A stretch of DNA of 64,000 bases from Ignavibacteria bacterium (GTDB taxonomy: Bacteria > Bacteroidota > Ignavibacteria > Tepidaquicellales > Tepidaquicellaceae). Where the stretch lies: positions 708,545-772,544 of the forward strand of contig JADJYU010000003.1 in the NCBI GenBank assembly GCA_016719565.1, in the 5' to 3' direction. The first letter of the stretch is position 1. Every line of letters begins with the position of its first letter. The notes beneath the pieces were generated by a model. It ran no database searches and was not told where the DNA came from. It saw only the letters and a list, made by a program, of their open reading frames with translations. Position numbers and translations under genes: made by a program. Positions 54,919-62,786 of the stretch are shown piece by piece.

Positions 54919-57900
54919 ATGAGACGATTCAAACTTCCGGTATTTATTTCTTTGTGCGTGATAATAATTTACGCATTCGGATTCAGCGACAGGGATCCGG
55001 AAAAAGATAGTAACGATAACAACGGTAATTCCGGAGTTACTGTCATTGATTCAAAAAAAATGGATGCAAATAATATCAGTACATGGTACAGGAACAACGG
55101 CAGCTTCAACCGTAATCCGACTACAGGTAACGCCGGATTCGAATGGCCGAAAGGTACAGCTAAATTTGCAAGATACGCTTCAGGGTTATGGATCGGAGCT
55201 ATCGTGGGAGATGATACTCTCTTGGCAGTTGCAGAGTTTGATTATGAATATCTGCCGGGTTATGTTGATGCAAACGGTAATCCTCAGGGGAAGGATGATC
55301 CGCTTTATAGAATTTATACTATAAATAAAGGCGACACGACGAGTGAAGATTATCTGAACTGGCCTGTAAGTCAGGGTGCTTACACGGATGAATCCGGAAA
55401 GCCATTCTTAATGGGAGATCAGACAATGTTTTATTCTTATACTGACGGATATCCTGAATCACATATAAATCATGCCGGCAGAACCGCCCCCTTAAAAGCT
55501 CAGATCCTGCAGACTAATTTTTGCTTTAATAAAAATGTTGGTGTTTATGATGATATGATCATTACAGAGATGAGAATTATAAACAAAAGCAATCAGCCGT
55601 GGACAAGATGTTATATGGCGTTATGGACTGATGATGATCTTGGCGTGGCAACTGATGATGCAGTCGGATGTGATACAAGTTTGAATCTGGGATTTACTTA
55701 TAACTTTACGAATAACGACGGAGAATATGGTTTAGCTCCTCCGGCTGTCGGATTTCTTTTATTTAAAGGACAGACAACTCCAAGCACCGGAGATACGGTT
55801 AAGTATTACAGTCCGCTATTGAGTAATAATCTGGTAACCAAACCCGGATTTAAAGATCTATTAATGACATCTTTTAATATGTATGTAAATGCTAATCCAA
55901 CCGTCGGCGATCCGTCAAATTACAGAGAAGCATATTATAATCTTATGGGATTGAGACGTAATAAAACCCCGTGGGTCAATCCAATTACAAATCAAACAAC
56001 AATGTTTCCATTTTCAGGAGATCCTTATACAGGTCAGGGATGGAATAATAATGACGGGAGTAATAACAGATTTATACAAAGCTCCGGACCTACGACAGTT
56101 AATCCCGGCGATACGCAGACCATTAGATTCGCGCAGGTAATTTCGCAAAGCGTAAATAATCTGGCAAGTGTTAATTCTCTGAAATACTTTTCACAACAGC
56201 TCAAGAAATTATATGATTATAATTTTAATATCAGCGCAGCCGCAGATCCTCCTGCAGCTGAACATTATTCATTCGGCAACGGAAAGATCTATCTCACTCT
56301 GAACGATGAAGCTGAACGAAAAAAATATCCTAATCCATATTCGGATTCATTCTTTAATTTTCAGGGGTATAATGTTTATCAGATAAAATCTTACACAAAT
56401 AATCCTGTTCAGAGTGACACGGTATTGATAAAAACATTTGACATAATAGACGGCATCAAAGACATTCGGGACAGTATATATCTGAATGAATATGAGGAAT
56501 TTATTTTCGGTGTAGTTCAGAGAGGAAGTGATAACGGTATCTCCCGGAACATAGAGCTTGACAAAGATATTATAAGTAACGGAAATTTTATCAACGGAAC
56601 TGAATATAAATTTGCAGTGAGTGCATATTATTATGATCCCTCCGGCGGTCCATTCACTCTGCCTAAAGTTTTGGAATCGCCGAAGATAATTATTAAAGTC
56701 ATTCCGCAGAATATCTCTGCCGGTACTCAGGTAAATTATTTAATGAGCGATACGATCCTTACTGATCAGAGAGATCTTGGTGTTATGCCCATAATTATTG
56801 ATCCTGTAAAACTTCTGAACGCAACATACACATCAGTTTTCGGAATTTTCGAAAATAAATTAAGCTGGACGCTTACAAGAAATTATAACGGAAGCAGCAC
56901 AGCGCTTTTTCAAAATGTTCATGACTTCACGGGAACGCAGGACACGGCAAAATCAGCGGACGGATTATTACTTATTCATCAGACTATAAGGGATTCCGGA
57001 ATTGTAAGAGATCCGGATGATAATTACAGGATCAGCAACAACATTCCGACTTATACTTTGCGCAGGGGCTGGACATACGAACCGCAGGAAAATATATGGT
57101 TCAGAGGTCCTGATACTGCTGCAATAATGTCTGCGAAGGTTATAACAAACAGACAATTTGACAGCCGGTCGCTGGGAATGAGTTTTCCTACGCAGGGTAA
57201 ATTCAATAATTTCAGATCAAGGATCATTGCAAACGGAACACAATTCACCGAAGGAACAGGCGCAAACACTCTCATGTCAGGAGGTCCTTTAAGAAAGGTG
57301 CAGTTTATTTTCGGAGAAACTTCAAAGGCGTACAGATACGCGCCGGCTTCAAATGTATTACTTACTGATACAAACTTATCTGTAACTCCTTACCGCGATA
57401 TGACCGATGTACCTTTTGCTGTATATTCAACAGATGAACTCGATTCGTCGGGAGGGGCACCGAGAAGACTGAATGTCGCTTTTGTAGATGCGGACGCAGA
57501 CGGTATCTGGAATCCTGATGAAAGCAAATTAGGTAAGTATCAGTTTACTTACGTACTGACTTCCACATACAGTGAGACACCGAATTCAAACTATGTAAGC
57601 CGCGGCGGACAGCCGATCAATCCGGGATCAGCAAATCCAACATACGGTTTTGTATCAATGGATATAATGTATGCCTGGCTTCCGAGACTGGCAAATGCGG
57701 GCGATAAATGGAAGACCGGTGATAAGCTTACTGTATTTCCATACAGGATCACGAGAGCTGACTTTGTGCCGGGATATCCCGTGAAATATTCATGGACTAT
57801 AAACGGCACGACATTTAATAATAATGATCTGGCGAAAGACGGAATAAATAATATCAAAGCTTTCCCGAATCCTTATTACGGATTTTCTGAACTTGAATAC

Positions 57901-58155
57901 AATGACGCGGATGAGAAATTTATTTACTTTTCTCATCTGCCTTCCGTGTGTACAATTTATATATACAGTCTTGAAGGCTCACCTGTGAAAAAGATAGAAA
58001 GGAATTCCTCTGATCCTAAGAACTCTCTTGAGAAATGGGATCTACAAAACAATGACGGGAAATTCGTAGCAAGCGGAATGTATGTAGTTTACATTGACTG
58101 CGGTTCTGCAGGAGCAAAGACATTAAAGTTAGCTGTGTTTCAGAATAAGTTTTAG
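54919..58155 (+). CDS. T9SS-exported repeat-family protein, paralogue 4
   Basis: Intact 1078-residue paralogue. The middle (CFNKNVGVYDDMIITEMRI, SLYLNEYEEFIFGVVQ) is clearly diverged. By contrast, the stretch from TVFPYRITRADFVPG through KDGINNIKAFPNPYYGF is nearly identical at the nucleotide level to paralogue 1, while the region just before it (SANPTYGFVSMDIMYAWLP) follows paralogue 3. This mosaic pattern points to gene conversion. It carries the same acidic loops and C-terminal sorting-like domain, and is followed by the conserved 3' UTR/terminator. Confidence 0.85.
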   Translation: MRRFKLPVFISLCVIIIYAFGFSDRDPEKDSNDNNGNSGVTVIDSKKMDANNISTWYRNNGSFNRNPTTGNAGFEWPKGTAKFARYASGLWIGAIVGDDTLLAVAEFDYEYLPGYVDANGNPQGKDDPLYRIYTINKGDTTSEDYLNWPVSQGAYTDESGKPFLMGDQTMFYSYTDGYPESHINHAGRTAPLKAQILQTNFCFNKNVGVYDDMIITEMRIINKSNQPWTRCYMALWTDDDLGVATDDAVGCDTSLNLGFTYNFTNNDGEYGLAPPAVGFLLFKGQTTPSTGDTVKYYSPLLSNNLVTKPGFKDLLMTSFNMYVNANPTVGDPSNYREAYYNLMGLRRNKTPWVNPITNQTTMFPFSGDPYTGQGWNNNDGSNNRFIQSSGPTTVNPGDTQTIRFAQVISQSVNNLASVNSLKYFSQQLKKLYDYNFNISAAADPPAAEHYSFGNGKIYLTLNDEAERKKYPNPYSDSFFNFQGYNVYQIKSYTNNPVQSDTVLIKTFDIIDGIKDIRDSIYLNEYEEFIFGVVQRGSDNGISRNIELDKDIISNGNFINGTEYKFAVSAYYYDPSGGPFTLPKVLESPKIIIKVIPQNISAGTQVNYLMSDTILTDQRDLGVMPIIIDPVKLLNATYTSVFGIFENKLSWTLTRNYNGSSTALFQNVHDFTGTQDTAKSADGLLLIHQTIRDSGIVRDPDDNYRISNNIPTYTLRRGWTYEPQENIWFRGPDTAAIMSAKVITNRQFDSRSLGMSFPTQGKFNNFRSRIIANGTQFTEGTGANTLMSGGPLRKVQFIFGETSKAYRYAPASNVLLTDTNLSVTPYRDMTDVPFAVYSTDELDSSGGAPRRLNVAFVDADADGIWNPDESKLGKYQFTYVLTSTYSETPNSNYVSRGGQPINPGSANPTYGFVSMDIMYAWLPRLANAGDKWKTGDKLTVFPYRITRADFVPGYPVKYSWTINGTTFNNNDLAKDGINNIKAFPNPYYGFSELEYNDADEKFIYFSHLPSVCTIYIYSLEGSPVKKIERNSSDPKNSLEKWDLQNNDGKFVASGMYVVYIDCGSAGAKTLKLAVFQNKF

Positions 58156-58297
58156 ATTAAAGCTTTACAGAATTTCATATATGAAAACGTTTCGTTCTTT
58201 GATTTTACCTAACCAAAAGTAACAGGTCAAAATTGTGTTACCCCTGTTATAATTTAGTAATGTAGAAGTCTCCGCTGAGGGTCGGAGACTTCTTTTT
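58156..58297 (+). terminator. 3' UTR with terminator after paralogue 4
   Basis: A 10-bp stem GAAGTCTCCG/CGGAGACTTC (58265-58274, 58283-58292; 8-nt loop CTGAGGGT) followed by TTTTT. The stem and its upstream AACAGG/CCTGTT mini-stem are homologous to those after paralogue 1. The gap 58298-58522 has no other recognisable feature and must carry the next promoter. Confidence 0.87.
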
Positions 58298-58522
58298 ATA
58301 TGAAAGTTAAACAGGTAACTCTTTCTGTTTCACATCCGGCTAATATGTATATCAGGTTAAAATTTCAATCAAAAAATTATATTGATTTTAAACATTAAAT
58401 ACTCAATATTGAAACACAATTTTTCAAAAGAACTTCTGACTTTATTTAACCTTCGAAAAAAATATTAGATTATAGGCATTTCTACAGGTTCCGTATTTCA
58501 AAAAAATTAAAATCATAAATTT

Positions 58523-60793
58523 ATGTTAAAGAGAGGCGTTTTATTTCTCATATTATTTCTATCCGTAAATTCCATAACTTTCTCACAAAATAGTAAGTGG
58601 GAAAACTTTACTGATTTTAAATCCATTTCTTCCATTGCATTTGATCCCGTGAAAAATATGATATACTGCGGATCCGGAGGAGGACTTTTTGTAGTGGAAA
58701 ACGGCACAGGAAATATAACCGCGAAATTTACTAATCTTAACGGTCTGATCAGCAATGAAATATTATCGCTGGCTCTTGATAATAACAGAAGGCTCTGGAT
58801 AGGCGCTACTGACGGATCTATATCTATTCTGAATGTTGATGATCTGAGCTGGAAATATATTTATGATATAAAAAATTCTACTGAATCCAATAAGTTCATA
58901 AATTTTATGCACTTGTCGGGAAATTTCATGTTCGTAGCCACGGGTTACGGTATTCAGAAAATTTCAGTTTCGTCTTATACTTTTGTAGACGCTCCTTATT
59001 ATAAGCTCGGAGCATTCCCGATTAATACTGCCGTATATTCTCTGACATCATTTAACAATGTCCTTTATGCAGCTTCAGCAACGGGTATTGCATACGGTGA
59101 TATTTCCACTAATCTGAATAACCCTTCACTTTGGGAAACATACGCCGGTGGAGTAATAGGAACCGATGTGAGAACGATTGAAACATTTGATAATAAAATT
59201 TTTGCCGGCTCGAATGCAGGATTCAGTTATTACGACGGGACTAACTGGATTCCTTATCCAAACGCTGCGGTCTCAAATGCAAGAACCGTTTTTATTAAAT
59301 CCGCCGGAGAACGGATCTATTTTATATCAGGGAATATAATTTATTCCGCTGACAGAAATGACCTCGCTGCGATTACTCAGTATCAGAATTCCAATTCTTA
59401 CACTGTACTTTCAAAAGATAATTCTGACATGCTAATAGCCGGTTTATCAAACAACGGAATTTATACATCAGTCAATAATAATTACAAACTTGTTTTCCCA
59501 AACAGTCCCTATACAAACGTCTTCAGTCAGATCACAATTGATGAAAACAATACAATATGGGTAGCCGGCGGATTGGTTAATAACGGATTTTATTCATTTG
59601 ACGGAGTGTCCTGGGAAAACTATAATACCGACAGCCATCCCGAGATCGGAAACGGCAACTGGTTTCAAAGAATTAAAGCAGGTAACGGACAGGTCTGGGC
59701 ATACGGCTTTGGCAGCGGTCCGACACAGATCAATGGAAATACGATCACGAATTTTAATCCCTCAAATTCCATTCTCCCGGGAATCTCAAATAATATAAAT
59801 TTTTGCGCCAGTTACGGCGGAGCTTTTGATAATAATCAGGTCATGTGGGTTACTTTTTTTGCAACTAATTCCGGCAGTTCACTTTATGCATATAAGGGAA
59901 ATAATCAATGGGTGGGATTTGTAAATCCTTCTTTCATCGGCAGCTCTTCCTTATCTGAAACTGTAGTGGATTCTTACAATACAAAATGGATAGTTCTCAG
60001 CGGATCGAGATCAGGTGTTTATTTCTTTAATGAGAACGGCTCAATAGATAATCCTTCAGATGACGTATTCGGATTTTATGATAATGCTGATTTCGGATCT
60101 GAAGTAACAAACGTAAATGATATTATAATAGAAAAAAATAATGAAGTTTGGATTGCAACAAATAACGGAGTTTTCATAATCAGCAATCCTTTCGGCGCGA
60201 TTCAGAATCCCAGCAATAAGCCGCGACCGCAGAAGCTCGGGATCATTTCGGGAAATATCAGAGTACCGTTTACTGAGAACTGCATATCCATTACAAATGA
60301 TATTCTTAATGAAAAGTGGATCGGCACGGAAACCAACGGAGCGTTTCATCTTTCTTCAGACGGAGCTACTCTTCTTGAAAAGTTTAATACTTCAAACAGT
60401 CCGATACTTTCAAATAAAATTAACACTATAGAAGTCAGTAATAAAACAGGTATCGCTTACTTTGGAACACAAAAAGGAATGTCTTCTTTAAAGACAAATG
60501 CCATCGAACCTGTTCAGGATTTTGACGAGATCATCGCTTCACCTAATCCATACTTAATACCATCCGGCGTAAATCTTAAGATCGACGGACTTATAGAAAA
60601 CTCAACTATAAAGATCATTACTCTTGACGGCAGGATCATAAATGAATTTGATTCTCCCGGCGGCAGGATCGCTTCATGGAACGGTATGACTTCCGATAAT
60701 GAATTTACTCCGACAGGAATTTATATAATCGTTGCATTCAATCAGGACGGCAGTAAAGTCGGTACCGGTAAAGTAGCAATAGTAAGAAAATAA
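58523..60793 (+). CDS. PorZ-like T9SS propeller protein
   Basis: This 756-residue protein has a signal peptide (about 1-21) and begins SKWENFTDFKSISSIAFDP. Repeated propeller blades in two-component-regulator/Reg_prop style follow (NGLISNEILSLALDNNRRLWIGATDG, ENNTIWVAGG, KNNEVWIATNNGVFI, NEKWIGTETNGAFHL). It ends with a T9SS-type domain (ASPNPYLIPSGVNLKI...TPTGIYIIVAF). Length, propeller count and ending match PorZ, a component of the T9SS attachment complex that recognises A-LPS, though other propeller cargo is possible. It directly follows the cargo array. HisA starts 6 bp after its stop. Confidence 0.72.
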   Translation: MLKRGVLFLILFLSVNSITFSQNSKWENFTDFKSISSIAFDPVKNMIYCGSGGGLFVVENGTGNITAKFTNLNGLISNEILSLALDNNRRLWIGATDGSISILNVDDLSWKYIYDIKNSTESNKFINFMHLSGNFMFVATGYGIQKISVSSYTFVDAPYYKLGAFPINTAVYSLTSFNNVLYAASATGIAYGDISTNLNNPSLWETYAGGVIGTDVRTIETFDNKIFAGSNAGFSYYDGTNWIPYPNAAVSNARTVFIKSAGERIYFISGNIIYSADRNDLAAITQYQNSNSYTVLSKDNSDMLIAGLSNNGIYTSVNNNYKLVFPNSPYTNVFSQITIDENNTIWVAGGLVNNGFYSFDGVSWENYNTDSHPEIGNGNWFQRIKAGNGQVWAYGFGSGPTQINGNTITNFNPSNSILPGISNNINFCASYGGAFDNNQVMWVTFFATNSGSSLYAYKGNNQWVGFVNPSFIGSSSLSETVVDSYNTKWIVLSGSRSGVYFFNENGSIDNPSDDVFGFYDNADFGSEVTNVNDIIIEKNNEVWIATNNGVFIISNPFGAIQNPSNKPRPQKLGIISGNIRVPFTENCISITNDILNEKWIGTETNGAFHLSSDGATLLEKFNTSNSPILSNKINTIEVSNKTGIAYFGTQKGMSSLKTNAIEPVQDFDEIIASPNPYLIPSGVNLKIDGLIENSTIKIITLDGRIINEFDSPGGRIASWNGMTSDNEFTPTGIYIIVAFNQDGSKVGTGKVAIVRK

Positions 60794-60799
60794 ATTAAT

Positions 60800-61570
60800 A
60801 TGCTTGTAATTCCTGTAATTGACATAAAGGACGGTAAGTGCGTAAGGAAAATTCAGGACCTGAATAACAATACTGAATTCTATTCCGAGAGTCCTATCAT
60901 CATGGCAAAACTTTTCCGCAAAGAAAATTTCAAATGCATTCACATCACTGATCTTGACGGAGCGCTTCACGGCGATATGAAAAATTTTGATATGATAAAG
61001 GAGATCACTGAATCCGTTGATATACCTGTTCAGCTGGGCGGAGGAATAAGGGATATGGACATTGCGCGGAAGATCATAAAGGAACTCGGAGTTTACAGAA
61101 TTGTGATCGGCACTGCTGCGCTGACAAATCCCGATTTTATTGTTTCAGCCATTACCGAATTCTCCCCTTCCAAAGTTGTTATCTGCATTGATGAAAAGCT
61201 TAACAATGTCGTGATGGACGGATGGATAAATTATGCAAATATTACTCCTCTTGATTTTGCAAAGCAGATGGAAGCATCCGGAGTCACAAGGATCATTTAT
61301 CAGGATGTAACAAGAGTGGGGAATCTCTGCGGGCCGCATATTGAACGGCTGCTGGAAATTGCAAACAATACAAATCTGAAGATCACTTCAGCCGGCGGTA
61401 TTTCAAATTATCTGGATCTTAAACAAATTATGAGTATCGAGCATCTTTCGATAGATTCCGTAATGATATCCAGAGCCTTATATGAAAATCAGTTTCCCTG
61501 TCAGAGGATCTGGCGTGAACTCGAATCAGAGGACACTTCACTGAATCTTCCAGATATAGCTAAATCCTGA
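60800..61570 (+). CDS. hisA: HisA-like isomerase (divergent catalytic loop)
   Basis: This 256-residue TIM barrel of the HisA/HisF family has PVIDIKDGKCVR with the general-base Asp8, LGGGIRD (79-85) and SAGGISN (197-203) phosphate-binding loops, and ITDLDGALHG (49-58). Asp131 occupies the position of the general acid in HisA. However the loop normally reading T-D-I-S-R-D-G-T is QDVTRVGN (168-175), so residues equivalent to Thr164 and Asp169 of T. maritima HisA are Gln and Val. It may be a divergent HisA or a paralogue with another substrate. No other his gene is present. It shares a transcript with the PorZ-like gene. Confidence 0.75.
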   Translation: MLVIPVIDIKDGKCVRKIQDLNNNTEFYSESPIIMAKLFRKENFKCIHITDLDGALHGDMKNFDMIKEITESVDIPVQLGGGIRDMDIARKIIKELGVYRIVIGTAALTNPDFIVSAITEFSPSKVVICIDEKLNNVVMDGWINYANITPLDFAKQMEASGVTRIIYQDVTRVGNLCGPHIERLLEIANNTNLKITSAGGISNYLDLKQIMSIEHLSIDSVMISRALYENQFPCQRIWRELESEDTSLNLPDIAKS

Positions 61571-61581
61571 CAAATTTATTT

Positions 61582-62775
61582 TCATTTCTTTTTCACAATT
61601 CTGTATATCTTATCATCACCTTTTTTTACGCTTCCTCTTCCGTCCTTATTACTTGAAGAAAAATAAATTGCGCCGTCCGGTCCCTGAGCTACATCTCTTA
61701 TTCTTCCGAAATCAACCCCGTCTAATTTTTCAAAAGAATTTACTTTCGACGGATTGTTTTCATCGGGAATAACTCTGTATATTGCATTGCCTCTCAGACA
61801 TCCGAAGAAGAAATTATTTTTAAATTCCGGAATTGAATCCGAGCTGTAAAACATTCCCGATGCCGGTGCGACAGCCGGTGTAAAGACAAGCGCGGGAGAT
61901 ACCATTCCTTCCATGCTTTGTTCATGAGACACTTCAGGCCATCCGTAATTTCCGCCTTTGACAATTACATTCACTTCATCTCCTCCGCCCGGACCGTCAA
62001 ACCCGGATGGACCGTGCTCAGTGGAATACATTATATCTGTTCCCGGATACCAGTCAATTCCCTGCGGGTTTCTGTGACCGGTACTCCACATTGGATTTCC
62101 CGGGAATGGATTGTCCTGGGGTATTGTCCCGTCTGAATTTACTCTTAATATTTTTCCGTAAAGATTATTTTTATCCTGCACAATTCCCCTCTCACCCGCG
62201 TCACCTGTTGTAATGTATAATTTTCCGTCAGGACCGAATCTGAGTCTGCAGCCGGCGTGATATCTTTCCGCCGGAATATTGTCGAATAATATTTTCTCAT
62301 CGGACAGATTATCGCCGTTGTCTTTATATCTTACAACTTTTACCGCCAGTTCATCTCCGTTATCAAATGCATAACTTACATAGATCAGTTTATTATTTAC
62401 ATAATCCGGATCCAGCGCAAGTCCCATCAGTCCTTCTTCTCCGCCGGAAGATATATCGCTGAACTCTTTAAGAGGCTCCGCTTTTAATACTCCGTTTTCT
62501 ATAATGCGTATCTTTCCGTTCCTTTCATTTACAAGCATTCTTTCCGGTGAAGTAAATACAATACTCCAAGGCACATAAAGCCCTTCTGTAAATACTTCTA
62601 TGTCATAACCGCTTTTCTCCGCAGCTACATTTGATACTTCAGTTTTATCGCCTTCCTTCTTTTCCGAAAGCGCTCCTGGATCTTCATTCACCTGTTTACA
62701 CGAAAGCATATTTATATTCAGAAACAGGAACATGCTGAATATGAACGGGAATTTCAAAAGATTATTTTTTTTCAT
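61582..62775 (-). CDS. PQQ-dependent aldose sugar dehydrogenase-like lipoprotein (YliI/sGDH family)
   Basis: This 397-residue exported lipoprotein has a lipobox MLSC (Cys26). The six-bladed propeller contains GLMGLALDPDY, the catalytic-His region YHAGCRLRFGPDGKLYITTGDAG, GHRNPQGIDW, EHGPSG with DEVN, GGNYGWPEV and QGPDGAIYFSS, in the family order. The usual H-GG-R is H-AGC-R here. These enzymes oxidise aldoses at the cell surface with PQQ; no PQQ-synthesis gene is in the window. It starts 11 bp after hutI on the same strand and ends 11 bp from the convergent hisA. Confidence 0.88.
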   Translation of the reverse strand: MKKNNLLKFPFIFSMFLFLNINMLSCKQVNEDPGALSEKKEGDKTEVSNVAAEKSGYDIEVFTEGLYVPWSIVFTSPERMLVNERNGKIRIIENGVLKAEPLKEFSDISSGGEEGLMGLALDPDYVNNKLIYVSYAFDNGDELAVKVVRYKDNGDNLSDEKILFDNIPAERYHAGCRLRFGPDGKLYITTGDAGERGIVQDKNNLYGKILRVNSDGTIPQDNPFPGNPMWSTGHRNPQGIDWYPGTDIMYSTEHGPSGFDGPGGGDEVNVIVKGGNYGWPEVSHEQSMEGMVSPALVFTPAVAPASGMFYSSDSIPEFKNNFFFGCLRGNAIYRVIPDENNPSKVNSFEKLDGVDFGRIRDVAQGPDGAIYFSSSNKDGRGSVKKGDDKIYRIVKKK

Positions 62776-62786
62776 GATAAGAATTT

